A stretch of 30,568 nucleotides of DNA from CAZOOK01 sp964581385 (GCA_964581385.1 CAZOOK010000050.1:1-30568); one strand, 5' to 3'; positions 7,002-15,768 are shown, counted from the stretch's first letter. Notes: generated by a model not told the origin, from the sequence alone. Numbers and translations: made by a program.

Positions 7002-10000
7002 TTAAGCCCAATAGAAGAACAGAAGGAGGATGAGGCCGATGACGACGAAGATCGAGCTCACGACAATGGCCGTGGCGTTGACGGCGGTTTGCGACGCCGA
7101 GACCGCGAGCGCGACGAGGCCGATGCACAGCGCCACCACGCCCACAATCAGCACGAGAGCCGACGAGTTCTTTTGCAACACGACGAACCCAGCCAGTAAT
7201 ATGACGTACACGAGCGCGCCGCACAAGACGACCACGCCCACGTCGACGCTCAAGCTCAGCGCGACGATGACGAGGATCGGTACGCCGTGAAGAACCACAA
7301 ACGCCTGCAGAGCCACGAAGAAACGCTCTTGCGTCGGCGTCAACCCGAACCAGTTCACGCGCACGCGAACTGCGCTCGCGCTCGCGCTCTCCGTCTTTGC
7401 CGGCGTCGGCGTCGAAGCAGGCGTCGGCGTCGGCGTTGCACCATCGGGGGTCGCGGCGAGCAGGCGTTGTTTCGCGGCTGGGCGTGCTGGTGTCTGCGAC
7501 GTCTGCGATGCGAGCGCGAGGCGTTCGGCGGTGCGTCGCGCGTGTTCTTGCGCGCGCACGTACAAGTCGTCGAGCACGACCGTGCTCGCGACGACGGCGA
7601 ACCACGCGACGCACACGAACCATGCCAGGCCAGCAAAAAACACGTACGCGTTTCCGGCGGCCACGATCACAAAGATGAGCGTGAGCTCGGCCGTCACAAA
7701 CACCGCGACGAACATCGCCCAGAACCACCACCACGACGTCGCGCTTCGTGGAATGCGACGGCGGAACTGGTCGCCGCACGCCAAACTCAGCAGAACCATG
7801 ATCGCGATCATCACGCCCGCCACAATCGTCAGAGCAGGGAACGACGCCGACGCGTCGAACACCTCGAGCGGCGGCGGAAGCAAAATAGGTTCCGACCGAG
7901 CCGACGCGTCGCTCAAATCGGCTTGCCACGCGTACGTCGGCGACCGCGTCGCCGCGCGCTCAGACGACGTGCACTCTTGTCCGCTCGCGCAGTCAACAAT
8001 CGTCACGTCGTCCGCGCACACGTAGAGCGGCTGCGCGCACGCGCATGCCGCGCCGGTCCACACGTGCCCCTCTGGACACGTCGCGGTCGCCGGAACAAAC
8101 GCGAGCGCGTCGCCGCTCGCGACGCACGCCGCCGGCCCGCTCGACGCAAACACGTGGCCGGTGTTCGAGTCGCACGACGACGCGGCGCAGTGCGCCCCCG
8201 ACGCGTCGCGCGCCACGAGCCCTGTGCCACCCCCTCCAACCAACAAACACGGCGGGGCGCGCGGCGCGACCCACGTCGCGTTGCGCGTGAGGCCTTGTGC
8301 GACGCACGCGCCGAGCGCGACGAGCGACGCCCCGCCCGATCCGGCGCGCACGGCCACGACGAGCGAGAACGCCTGCGGCGCGCTGACGAACTCGGCGCTC
8401 ACGCTCGCCGAAAACAGACCTCCGCCTGTCGTCGAAAACCGAACGCGTTTGTGGTTGTTGACGTCGTCGGCGACGACGTAGTCTGTTGATGGTGTCAACG
8501 TCGACACGAGCAGGCCGAGCGCGTTGACGAGCGAGACGTTCGCGGACGGCGACGCGGCGGGGTCGGTCCATGCGAGCCCGATCGACACGTCGACTGCGTC
8601 TGCTGGAACCGAAAAGCAGAACGACTCGGCCTGCGCGTCGTCGAGCACGCCCTCGACGACGACGAGCGCGCCGAGCGCGGCAGTGGCGTTGAGCGCGCCA
8701 AACGCTGCGCGGTGGTGCGCGCCCGTGGCGTCGAGCGCGCTCGACGACGAGCCGTACGGCGCAACGGCGTCAATGGGCGCGGCGGTCGCGACGATCGCGG
8801 CGCGAACGGCGGCCGAGCTCGTGACGTTGTGCGCGGCCAGCGCGAGACGCACGAGCTCGGCGACGCTCGCGAGGAACGGTGCGGCCGGGGACGTCCCGCT
8901 CACCGTTTGTTCGCCAGCGTGAGGCGTGGCGGGGTCGTTCGGGGCCGCGTCGGCCACGCGCACGTTGACGCCCGGCGCCGCGACGAGCGGGACCATGCGC
9001 CCGTCCGACGCGTACCCGATGCTCGAGAACGACGCGACGCGCGCCGAATCAAAGAGAGCAGCGACGCTCAAGACGTTCTTTGCAATGGCGGGCGACGCGA
9101 CGCCTTTGAGCCCGGCGTTCTCGCCGCAGTTGCCCGCACTCACAACGACCACGAAATCGGGGTTCGACACGAGCCAGTCGTCGATTTGAGCGGCCGCGTC
9201 GTCGTACGTCGAGTCGCACCCCGCGCCCCACGAAAGAGACATCACCCTCGCTCCGAGCGCCTTGGCCGTGCTGAACATGTCAGAGAGGTGGACGGGGAGG
9301 TCGAGCGTCGCGCCGTCGGGCGCGGCCGACAAATCGAAAAACGCCACGCGCGAGCTCGGCAACAACCCCCTGTCGCCCGACCCGACGCAAGGACGCATCG
9401 CGACGACCGAGGCCATTCCTGTTCCGTGGCCGTCCTTCACGTCGGCGTACCCGGTTTGAACAGAGCACGTTGCGTCCGTGCACACCGAGACGTACGCTCG
9501 AATCGAGGCGTGCGCGGTGTCGGGGACCGAACTCGACGCTAATGCGATCGTGCGCAACAACGCTGTCGGAACAGCGTGCGCGCCGTCGTAAAACGCACAG
9601 TGTCGCGTGTCGATGCCCGTGTCGGCGAGCGCGACGATTGACGGTGACGACGACGAGAGCGACGCGGCGACGACGGCCTCTTCTGCCTCGCCGCCAACAA
9701 ACGCGAGCGCCATTTGCTCGACGACGTGTTTCTTGAACACCGGCGCCGCGGCGACGTACTCGACGTTGCTCTCAAACGCGCGCGCGAGCCGCGCGGCGAC
9801 GGCCGTGGCGTTCGCGCCGCGCCGAAGCCGAATCGACAGGCGGCGCGGACCCGCGCGCGCGACCGAGACCGCGTCGTGGTCGCGCCGGATGTCGAAGCGC
9901 GACGCGTGCACGGCCTCGGCCGCCGAGCGCGTCCACGCCTTGACGACGAGCACGGGCGCGTCCGACGACACGATCGGGTGCCGCGCCGCGCCGAACGCGT

Positions 10001-10214
10001 TTTCGATTTCGATTTCGTTCAGACTCGTCTGTGTCTGTGCTTGGTCGTAGACGACGGCGACGCCGCGGCCGATGAAACGCACGTTGGCCCCCGACGAACG
10101 CAACGCGTGCGCGTGCGCGCGCGACCCGAGCGTGACGACGCGTGCCGCGTTTGTTGGCTGAGCCCACAACGTAAACGTAAGCGCAACGACACACACGACG
10201 AGCACGACGTTCAT
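7002..10214 (-). CDS. Subtilisin-like (S8) serine protease fused to a polytopic membrane domain
   Basis: 1070 aa from the Met at 10214, which gives a standard signal peptide (MNVVLVVCVVALTFTLWAQ, then PTNA). A Met at 10247 is possible but would place the promoter inverted repeat inside the gene. A prodomain-like region runs to about residue 185. The catalytic triad is complete: Asp198 (ALADTGID), His263 (KDGHGTGMAS) and Ser442 (SGTSPAAPF), with oxyanion Asn362 (SAGNCGENAG). A beta domain follows with LAWTDP and LVNALGLLV, as in KP-43-type subtilases, then a Cys-rich EGF-like stretch, and finally about 7 hydrophobic helices to the C-terminus, with a cytosolic-looking Ala/Pro/Thr loop between. 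The protease should be outside or in the lumen. The multi-TM tail is unusual for the family. Confidence 0.92.
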   Translation of the reverse strand: MNVVLVVCVVALTFTLWAQPTNAARVVTLGSRAHAHALRSSGANVRFIGRGVAVVYDQAQTQTSLNEIEIENAFGAARHPIVSSDAPVLVVKAWTRSAAEAVHASRFDIRRDHDAVSVARAGPRRLSIRLRRGANATAVAARLARAFESNVEYVAAAPVFKKHVVEQMALAFVGGEAEEAVVAASLSSSSPSIVALADTGIDTRHCAFYDGAHAVPTALLRTIALASSSVPDTAHASIRAYVSVCTDATCSVQTGYADVKDGHGTGMASVVAMRPCVGSGDRGLLPSSRVAFFDLSAAPDGATLDLPVHLSDMFSTAKALGARVMSLSWGAGCDSTYDDAAAQIDDWLVSNPDFVVVVSAGNCGENAGLKGVASPAIAKNVLSVAALFDSARVASFSSIGYASDGRMVPLVAAPGVNVRVADAAPNDPATPHAGEQTVSGTSPAAPFLASVAELVRLALAAHNVTSSAAVRAAIVATAAPIDAVAPYGSSSSALDATGAHHRAAFGALNATAALGALVVVEGVLDDAQAESFCFSVPADAVDVSIGLAWTDPAASPSANVSLVNALGLLVSTLTPSTDYVVADDVNNHKRVRFSTTGGGLFSASVSAEFVSAPQAFSLVVAVRAGSGGASLVALGACVAQGLTRNATWVAPRAPPCLLVGGGGTGLVARDASGAHCAASSCDSNTGHVFASSGPAACVASGDALAFVPATATCPEGHVWTGAACACAQPLYVCADDVTIVDCASGQECTSSERAATRSPTYAWQADLSDASARSEPILLPPPLEVFDASASFPALTIVAGVMIAIMVLLSLACGDQFRRRIPRSATSWWWFWAMFVAVFVTAELTLIFVIVAAGNAYVFFAGLAWFVCVAWFAVVASTVVLDDLYVRAQEHARRTAERLALASQTSQTPARPAAKQRLLAATPDGATPTPTPASTPTPAKTESASASAVRVRVNWFGLTPTQERFFVALQAFVVLHGVPILVIVALSLSVDVGVVVLCGALVYVILLAGFVVLQKNSSALVLIVGVVALCIGLVALAVSASQTAVNATAIVVSSIFVVIGLILLLFFYWA

Positions 10215-10217
10215 TTT

Positions 10218-10240
10218 GTTTTGTTGTCGTGAAACAAAAC
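10218..10240. promoter_or_regulatory. Inverted repeat between divergent genes
   Basis: GTTTTGTT and AACAAAAC arms are separated by 7 nt, between the protease start (10214) and the plus-strand start (10250). The position and symmetry parallel the palindrome at 5058-5076, though the sequence is an AAACAAAAC variant. It is probably a two-way promoter or operator. Confidence 0.5.
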
Positions 10241-10249
10241 GGTACATAG

Positions 10250-11935
10250 ATGAGCGCTCGGCTCGCTGATTTTGCGCGCGCGCGTTCGTCGAACGACCGT
10301 GCCACGTCGGCGGGCGTCTCGCGCGGAGAAATGGCCGTGCAAGCGGCCGCGAAGAAGAAGAAGGTCGAGACCGAGGTTGAGCCTGCGCCTGTTCAAAAAC
10401 GTGCGCGCACGACGCGCACGGCGGTGTTGAGCGTCGACACGATCGACCGCGCCGCCAACTCGGTTCGGCTCGTCGACACGGATTTGCGGTCGTTCAGCAT
10501 TTCGATGCGCCTCGACGTGCTCGTGCGCGACCTCGAACGCACGTCCGCGCGCGACGCCGACTGGCCCGACGTGCGTCTCGTGTACTCGTGCGCGGCGGGC
10601 GAGATGCCCAAGACGCCAGAAGACTTTTCGGTCTTTGCGGTCTGCACCACCGCTCAATCTGAATCGTCTGACGCGTCGGTCGAACGCGAGGCGCGTGCGG
10701 TCGTCGCGTTCGTCGAACGCAACGCCGCAAACAGCTGGGCGTGTCCGATGAGCGCGCTCGCGACGTACACGAGCGCGGCCAATACCGAGACGGTCGCCGC
10801 CGCCGTCGCGCACCTCCGCGACACGGGCGAGCTCGTTCAAGTCGACGACGTGGTGGCGACGCGAGCGGCGCACGACCTCAAGAAGATCGTCGACGAGCTT
10901 TTCGGTGTCGCCGGCCCGCTCGCGCCCGACCACCTCCACGCCGCCGTGCTCAGCGCGTATTTGCCCGAGGGCGCAGGCCACCCGAGCCGGTTCGTTGTGG
11001 TCGACGGGACGGTGCGCGACGCAGAGGACTTGCTCGACGTGGTTCATGCCGGAGGAACCGTCGGCGGCGAGGTGTTTGTTGTTCCGAACGTGCACGTGTG
11101 GACGGCGAGCGAGAGCGCGCACGAGCTGCGCAAGATGATCAAGGCCGCGACGCGCGCGAGGACACAAAAACGAGGCGAGGGAATCACGTTCGTGCTCGTC
11201 GGCGACGCAAAAGCGTGCGCGAATTCCAACTTCAACGTCATGCGGTGCGTCGACGTGCTGACGTGTCGGCGCGCGACGCCGGCGCCCGTCCTTCCAGTCG
11301 TCGCAAGCGCGCAGGCGTTCTTTGCGCGCATCGCAGCCGACACGCTCGCCGAGTCGCTTTCTGTGCCCGATGCGACGACAAAACAAAAGAGGGCGGTGGT
11401 TGTGGGTCTGTGCACGGCGCAAGACGCGGCGGTGGGGCTGGCCAAGGCGCGCCACTTGACGAGCATCGTCGTGGCCGAGTCGCTCGTGGGGCTGCGCGAA
11501 CGCGGCGCGCTCGTGCGCGCGATGTTTGGGACAGGAACAACAACAGCGACAGCAACAGCGTTTTGGTGCTTGCGCCCGAGCGCCAAAGTTCGTCGCGCCA
11601 AGACCGCGAGCGCGGTCGATCGGGGGTGGCGCGTCGTCACGTCGCACGGCGACCACGTCTCGGCCAAGATGGACGACGAGGACGTCGACGCGTTCCGCGT
11701 CGCGAGCGGGACGCTTCTCGAGACACGAACCGAAGCCGTCGCGCTCGGCGCGCGCGCCGACGTGGTGGTCGTGCTCGCGACGCCCGACACGAAACCGAGT
11801 CACATGGCTCAACTGCGCGGCCGCGCGCGACTGGGGTTCTTGGTGGCGACGCTCGACGAAAAAGAGTGCGGGTCGTCGCACCCCGACCCGCGCTCGCTCG
11901 CTGAAGCGCTCGCCGGGAGGCCAGTGACGGTGTGA
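10250..11935 (+). CDS. 561-aa protein, possibly a degenerate SF1 (RecD-like) helicase
   Basis: The start at 10250 is a few bases past the divergent inverted repeat. Residues 30-52 are basic (KKKKVETE, KRART), a possible nuclear localisation signal. The body has a winged-helix-like stretch (VAHLRDTGELVQVDD), then GITFVLVGDAKACA, which resembles the LLLVGD strand of RecD-type helicases, and near the end ALGARADVVVVLA followed by LRGRARLGFLVATLDE, which resembles helicase motifs V-VI (vVvv...alTRAr). No Walker A is present, so if the relation is real the protein is catalytically dead. This is a weak resemblance read by eye; otherwise the function is unknown. The gene starts a run of six plus-strand genes. 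Confidence 0.75.
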   Translation: MSARLADFARARSSNDRATSAGVSRGEMAVQAAAKKKKVETEVEPAPVQKRARTTRTAVLSVDTIDRAANSVRLVDTDLRSFSISMRLDVLVRDLERTSARDADWPDVRLVYSCAAGEMPKTPEDFSVFAVCTTAQSESSDASVEREARAVVAFVERNAANSWACPMSALATYTSAANTETVAAAVAHLRDTGELVQVDDVVATRAAHDLKKIVDELFGVAGPLAPDHLHAAVLSAYLPEGAGHPSRFVVVDGTVRDAEDLLDVVHAGGTVGGEVFVVPNVHVWTASESAHELRKMIKAATRARTQKRGEGITFVLVGDAKACANSNFNVMRCVDVLTCRRATPAPVLPVVASAQAFFARIAADTLAESLSVPDATTKQKRAVVVGLCTAQDAAVGLAKARHLTSIVVAESLVGLRERGALVRAMFGTGTTTATATAFWCLRPSAKVRRAKTASAVDRGWRVVTSHGDHVSAKMDDEDVDAFRVASGTLLETRTEAVALGARADVVVVLATPDTKPSHMAQLRGRARLGFLVATLDEKECGSSHPDPRSLAEALAGRPVTV

Positions 11936-11937
11936 GC

Positions 11938-11950
11938 GAACACAATTTAA
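11938..11950 (+). promoter_or_regulatory. Promoter-like ACACAA motif before the first WD40 paralogue
   Basis: GAACACAATTTAA, followed by GCGCTCAAACAAT, lies 35-47 bp upstream of the ATG at 11985. A near copy (GAACACAACTCAA ... GCGCTCAAACAAT) precedes the second WD40 paralogue at 13284-13317, so the upstream DNA was duplicated along with the gene. Confidence 0.5.
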
Positions 11951-11984
11951 CGTGCGCTCAAACAATATCACACCTCATCGCACG

Positions 11985-13055
11985 ATGGCGACGACGATCA
12001 ACGCGCTGATGTGGACGTGCACGAACGAACAACGAGCTGCTGTGCGTGCGGTTGCGTGGTCACCGAACAACAAGTACATCATCACCGGAACGGAGAACCG
12101 AGATGTTCGCGTGCACGACGCGAAAACAGGTACGGTGCTCTTCACGACGCCACTGGAGAGCAACGGCGACTTGGAAACGTGCGCATCGGACATCGTCGTG
12201 TCGCCGGATTCGTCCTTCGTCGTTGTTCGAGTGCAGCCTGGAGATCGGTTTGTGCGCATTTCTTTGACGTGTCATGAACAACAAGAATCCGTGAAATGCA
12301 TCGGATATTTCCAGGGGGTCGACATGTCTCGAAATGGCGAGTACATATTTGGAGCGCGCGCAGGTGGCGCGCTTGAAGTGTACTCGAGCTCGACGTTGAC
12401 GCTTGTCAAGCGCGTGAGGTTTCCTGCCGCCCTCACCGTCGTTGCAGCTACTCCGAACGCAGATGTGGTTGTGCTCGGGTTCCTTCGCGCTGTGGACGCG
12501 TTTCATTCCACCACAGTTGTGCGCCTCGTGAACTGGAAGACAGAAGACATCGTTTTGGAAATGCCCATACAACTGATTCACGTGGTGAGCGCTTGTGTCT
12601 CCAAATGCGGGCGTTGGGTTCTCTTTGGGGCACCCGCAGGCCAAGTGCGTTTGTTGGATACCTGCGCATACGCGAGCGCGAACGTCTTCGATATAGCGAC
12701 GCAAACCTACTCAACAATTACAGGCGTCGCGTTTTCTCCGAATTCGAGGTTTTACGCAATCGCGGAACCTAAATTCGTGCACGTCTGGGCTTTGGCAACT
12801 CGCGAACTCGTTCGAATATTCACGTGCGCCGACGAACCGATCGAGTGGTGCAAAGTTGCATTTTCTGCAGACAACACGCGGATCGTCGCTGTGGACGGAC
12901 GGTGTGGTCACACAACGGTGTGGGACCTCTACCACAACGCTCGGCTGAAGATCTTGGCGACGCTCGGCCACCTGTCGTGGTCGCGTTTCCTCCTTGACAA
13001 GGACGGCGATCATGCGATTGCGAGCCGTGTATTTGAGTTCTTGATCGATGCGTGA
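11985..13055 (+). CDS. WD40-repeat protein, paralogue 1
   Basis: 356 aa from the ATG at 11985. WD40-type blades can be read along its length: VAWSPNNKYIITGTENRDVRVHD, IVVSPDSSFVVV, VAFSPNSRFYAIAEPKFVHVWAL, VAFSADNTRIVAVDG...TTVWDL. Together they make one soluble beta-propeller, a family that usually bridges proteins. It ends in SWSRFLLDKDGDHAIASRV, a tail shared with the paralogue at 13316. There is no signal peptide, so it is likely cytosolic or nuclear. Codon use is visibly less G+C-rich than in flanking genes, which suggests later acquisition from a host or weaker mutational pressure. A hairpin begins at its stop codon. Confidence 0.88.
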   Translation: MATTINALMWTCTNEQRAAVRAVAWSPNNKYIITGTENRDVRVHDAKTGTVLFTTPLESNGDLETCASDIVVSPDSSFVVVRVQPGDRFVRISLTCHEQQESVKCIGYFQGVDMSRNGEYIFGARAGGALEVYSSSTLTLVKRVRFPAALTVVAATPNADVVVLGFLRAVDAFHSTTVVRLVNWKTEDIVLEMPIQLIHVVSACVSKCGRWVLFGAPAGQVRLLDTCAYASANVFDIATQTYSTITGVAFSPNSRFYAIAEPKFVHVWALATRELVRIFTCADEPIEWCKVAFSADNTRIVAVDGRCGHTTVWDLYHNARLKILATLGHLSWSRFLLDKDGDHAIASRVFEFLIDA

Positions 13056-13083
13056 GAGTTGCGAACACACCTTAAATCTCACG
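13051..13083. terminator. Inverted repeat overlapping the WD40 stop codon
   Basis: CGTGAGA (13051-13057) and TCTCACG (13077-13083) flank GTTGCGAACACACCTTAAA. The left arm includes the TGA stop of the gene before. It could be a transcript-end hairpin like those of some giant viruses, or the promoter of the next small gene, since the loop contains the AACACA motif. I cannot tell these apart. Confidence 0.4.
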
Positions 13084-13100
13084 AGGTTGCAACACCGCAA

Positions 13101-13256
13101 ATGGACCGCGAGCGTGTCTTGCAGGCGGTGTGGTATTTCTCGCAGAACTACACGTATGAATTCTTCTTCTGTATATGGTGGGGACTCATCGCGTTGGGAG
13201 TCTGTATAGGAGAGTGTTTCAATGTTCTCCGTCGGCATGTGAAGCGCACAGTGTAA
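13101..13256 (+). CDS. Tiny single-pass membrane protein
   Basis: 51 aa from the ATG at 13101 (MDRERVLQAVWYF). One hydrophobic helix (FFFCIWWGLIALGVCIGECF) is followed by a basic tail (LRRHVKRTV), so the C-terminus is probably cytosolic. An AACACA motif and hairpin lie upstream, and a palindrome lies downstream. It sits between two WD40 paralogues and shares their lower G+C content. Its function is unknown. The own upstream motif and clean TM segment support it as real despite its size. Confidence 0.6.
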   Translation: MDRERVLQAVWYFSQNYTYEFFFCIWWGLIALGVCIGECFNVLRRHVKRTV

Positions 13257-13278
13257 TATAGCGCGGACGGCTCGTGAT

Positions 13279-13292
13279 GTTGTGAACACAAC
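13279..13292. promoter_or_regulatory. Palindromic promoter motif before the second WD40 paralogue
   Basis: GTTGTGAACACAAC has 6-bp arms around AA and continues into CTCAACGCAACACGCGCTCAAACA just before the ATG at 13316. It matches the CACAACTC half-site of the palindrome at 5058-5076. Confidence 0.55.
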
Positions 13293-13315
13293 TCAACGCA
13301 ACACGCGCTCAAACA

Positions 13316-14422
13316 ATGTCGCTCGCAACATCCGCCTCGCCCCCTCCCACACACACTCACCTTGGCATGTACATTGGCCAACCAGTGTGGTCTCGCGCCG
13401 TTGAACGAAACGCAGGTGTGCATGCAGTCTCGTGGTCTCCAGACAACAAATACGTGATTGTTGGAACGTCCCACAAGGACATTCGCGGCTACGATGCCAA
13501 GACTGGCGACGACGCGTTCACCATTACGTGTGCAGAATTCACAGGAGAATGCATAACGAGTATTGTCGTGTCTCCAGATTCAAGCTTCTTCATCGCATTC
13601 GTTCTGTATCGTCGTCTGTTCTGTCGCGCATCTCTTACAGACCCAGCCCAAGAAAAGGTCATCGTAAACACAGACGACGTCATCCGGCGCGTCGACATCT
13701 CACGTGACAACAAGAACGTCTTTGTCTCGATTTTGGAAGGAGTGAACGTGTACTCGAGCTCAACGATGGAGCTCATCAACCACGTACATCTCACAGGGTC
13801 GTGGCGTATTCTAGCATGCATGTCGGACTCTCGTTTCGCATTGACTGTCGAGGATCGTGGCATCCAAATCACGCGTGGTTCGCGTGTTCGGATCGAGAAT
13901 TGGACGACGGGTGAAAATGTTCTTCAGTTGCAAGGCCAGGTTCATGGATATGTTAGTTGCTCAGCCGTGTCGCAGTGCGGTCAGTGGGCGCTGACTTGTT
14001 CTTCAGACGGCATTGTGCAGGTGTGGTCGCCTCGAGCGGACTCGCCAGGTCCAGAGGTGTTCGCCAAGATTGGCGGGACGCTTACGTCTGTGGCCATCTC
14101 GCCGAATTCGCGCTTTTGCGCAATGGCGGATATGCGCCGAGTCCTCGTGTGGTCTCTCGCCACGAGAGAACTCGAGCGAGTCCTCGACATTTACGACAGG
14201 CAACACGACGTTGATTTGCGGTTCTGCAATGTGGCGTTCTCGCCGGACAGCACGCGCATCGTGGCCGGTTCAAACTTTCGCGGCCACACGAGCGTGTGGG
14301 ACCTGTACCACAACGCGCGCAAGGTGATTCTCGCGGCACTCAGCCACGAGTCATGGTCGCGCTTCTTTCTCGACCGAGACGGCGACCACGCGATTGTGAG
14401 TCGAGTCGTCGGGTTCATGTGA
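13316..14422 (+). CDS. WD40-repeat protein, paralogue 2
   Basis: 368 aa. It aligns by eye along its whole length with the protein at 11985-13055: shared blocks include SWSPDNKYVIVGT, YDAKTG, IVVSPDSSF, VYSSST, ISPNSRF, LATREL, TSVWDLYHNAR and the tail SWSRF.LD.DGDHAI.SRV. The N-terminus has an extra Pro/Thr/His segment. It is one soluble propeller, with a probable scaffold role. The pair is a tandem duplication with the small TM gene between. The two have clearly diverged, particularly in the middle blades, so different partners are likely. The gene has lower G+C than its neighbours. Confidence 0.88.
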   Translation: MSLATSASPPPTHTHLGMYIGQPVWSRAVERNAGVHAVSWSPDNKYVIVGTSHKDIRGYDAKTGDDAFTITCAEFTGECITSIVVSPDSSFFIAFVLYRRLFCRASLTDPAQEKVIVNTDDVIRRVDISRDNKNVFVSILEGVNVYSSSTMELINHVHLTGSWRILACMSDSRFALTVEDRGIQITRGSRVRIENWTTGENVLQLQGQVHGYVSCSAVSQCGQWALTCSSDGIVQVWSPRADSPGPEVFAKIGGTLTSVAISPNSRFCAMADMRRVLVWSLATRELERVLDIYDRQHDVDLRFCNVAFSPDSTRIVAGSNFRGHTSVWDLYHNARKVILAALSHESWSRFFLDRDGDHAIVSRVVGFM

Positions 14423-14447
14423 GTTGAGTAAACACATCTCATTTCAC
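14419..14447. promoter_or_regulatory. Imperfect inverted repeat with ACACA motif
   Basis: GTGA...GAG and CTC...TCAC surround TAAACACAT directly after the WD40 stop and just before the ATG at 14456. As at 13051-13083, it may end one transcript and start the next. Confidence 0.4.
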
Positions 14448-14455
14448 GCGAGACA

Positions 14456-15025
14456 ATGCCAGCCCCTCGTGCAAAGCGCGCGAAACGCGACGCGCGCACG
14501 TTTCGCACGACGGATGTGCCGGTCCCGGTCGCGATCGCAAAGAAGGACGGCGTGCACACGTGCGACTGCGACGAGTGGAACATCTGCACCGAGTGCAAGC
14601 CGTGCGCGTGCGGCGAATTCGAGTACTGTCTCGAGTGCTACACATGCGGAAACGGAGGAATGTGCGACGACGAGCACTGTGCCGCGTGCAAACGTTGTGC
14701 CATGTGCAGCCTGTTCGGTCGCGTCGCTGGCGTGCCCCTCGGCAAGCTCACGCCGCTCGAGGTCGTTTCGGCCATGCGCGCCGAACTTCGCAGCGCCACT
14801 GGTGCCGTTGCGAACGACCGACGCGTGGTGCGTCTCGTCGCGGCGTTCGACGCTCTCGAGGCCGATTTGCAAGAGAAGATCACAAACTACCCAGGATTCT
14901 TCGCGGGCTTTGAGTGGCGGTTGAACGACGACGACATGTCGTGCGCGCTCGCGCACATCTCTGACGTTAGCGTGCATGCGCTCGACGCGCAAGACGCGTG
15001 GGTTGAGTTTGCAGATCATCATTGA
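14456..15025 (+). CDS. Cys-rich zinc-binding protein, unknown
   Basis: 189 aa. The first 25 residues are basic (PRAKRAKRDAR), a possible nuclear localisation signal. Residues about 35-85 hold some 16 cysteines in CxC, CxxC and CxxxxC spacings (CDCDEWNICTEC, CACGEFEYCLEC, CKRCAMC), enough for three or four metal sites. The C-terminal ~100 residues are a Cys-poor helical domain (LTPLEVVSAMRAELR, VRLVAAFDALEADLQEKI). The metal-binding module resembles no single family I can name. It could bind nucleic acid or protein. It lies in a plus-strand run, with its start 34 bp after the previous stop. Confidence 0.75.
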   Translation: MPAPRAKRAKRDARTFRTTDVPVPVAIAKKDGVHTCDCDEWNICTECKPCACGEFEYCLECYTCGNGGMCDDEHCAACKRCAMCSLFGRVAGVPLGKLTPLEVVSAMRAELRSATGAVANDRRVVRLVAAFDALEADLQEKITNYPGFFAGFEWRLNDDDMSCALAHISDVSVHALDAQDAWVEFADHH

Positions 15026-15051
15026 ATGCACACCGAAACATTTGCGACGCG

Positions 15052-15768
15052 ATGTCGCCGCGACCGTCGTCGTCAACGTCGTCGTCGTCGTCGACGTCGC
15101 GCCGCGCGAACCAGCTCGGACGCGTCGCGCGCGAAGTGCGCACCGTCTTGCGCCAGCTGTGCGTGTGTCCTCTTCCTGCGTCGTCGTCAACAACGTCAAC
15201 GCCCATCACGAAAGACGAGCACATCGAGGCGTACGCGCGCGAGCTCGAGCGGCTCAACGGCGCGTACGCGCCGCACGTCACGAGCGGTGGCGCCAAGCGG
15301 CTCGCGCTCGCGCACGTACGGTTCATGATGCAAGGCGTGCGCGTGCGCGGCGCCGTCGTCGCCGCGCGCGACACTTTGCTGCAGACGCTCGTCCCTCGCG
15401 ACACGTCGATCGAGCGCGAGACGAGCGGACAAATCAAGCTCTCTGATTTCGCAACCGGGTACAAGGCCGCCATGCGCGCGGTCGAGGCCGCGGCGCAACA
15501 AAACGGCGGCGTCGTTCCGCCCGAAATGTGCGTGCGCGACCACGACGCCGTCCTCGCCGCGCGCACAGACGACTCGCTCGCTCTGCGCGCCGTTCAGACG
15601 CCCCGTTCTGTTTCTGTACCCGTCTCTGCCTCGTCCAAGAGACCAGCACAAGTGCCAGCACAAGCACCAGTGCGCCCGGCGCTCTCGCTCTCGCTCGCGC
15701 TCGGCGTCGTTCCGGACGGCGCGACATCGCCGCGCGTCGATTTTAGACTCCCCTTGCGGCTTCTCTGA
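15052..15768 (+). CDS. Ser-rich-N-terminus protein, unknown
   Basis: 238 aa from the ATG at 15052; the frame extends back to a TTG at 15022, but there is no earlier ATG. A Ser/Arg-rich N-terminus (MSPRPSSSTSSSSSTSRR) is followed by a compact helical core of ~130 residues (GRVAREVRTVLRQL, ITKDEHIEAYARELERLNG, AKRLALAHVRFMMQGVRVRG). The C-terminal ~70 residues are Val/Pro/Ser/Gln low complexity. A short basic, helix-rich core with disordered ends would suit a DNA- or capsid-associated protein. I considered a histone fold but cannot support it. It converges on the transporter with a 26-bp gap. Confidence 0.7.
   Translation: MSPRPSSSTSSSSSTSRRANQLGRVAREVRTVLRQLCVCPLPASSSTTSTPITKDEHIEAYARELERLNGAYAPHVTSGGAKRLALAHVRFMMQGVRVRGAVVAARDTLLQTLVPRDTSIERETSGQIKLSDFATGYKAAMRAVEAAAQQNGGVVPPEMCVRDHDAVLAARTDDSLALRAVQTPRSVSVPVSASSKRPAQVPAQAPVRPALSLSLALGVVPDGATSPRVDFRLPLRLL

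Noticed and set aside
15052..15768. Viral histone
   Set aside because: The core is helical and basic, but I could not place the three histone-fold helices or any conserved histone residues.
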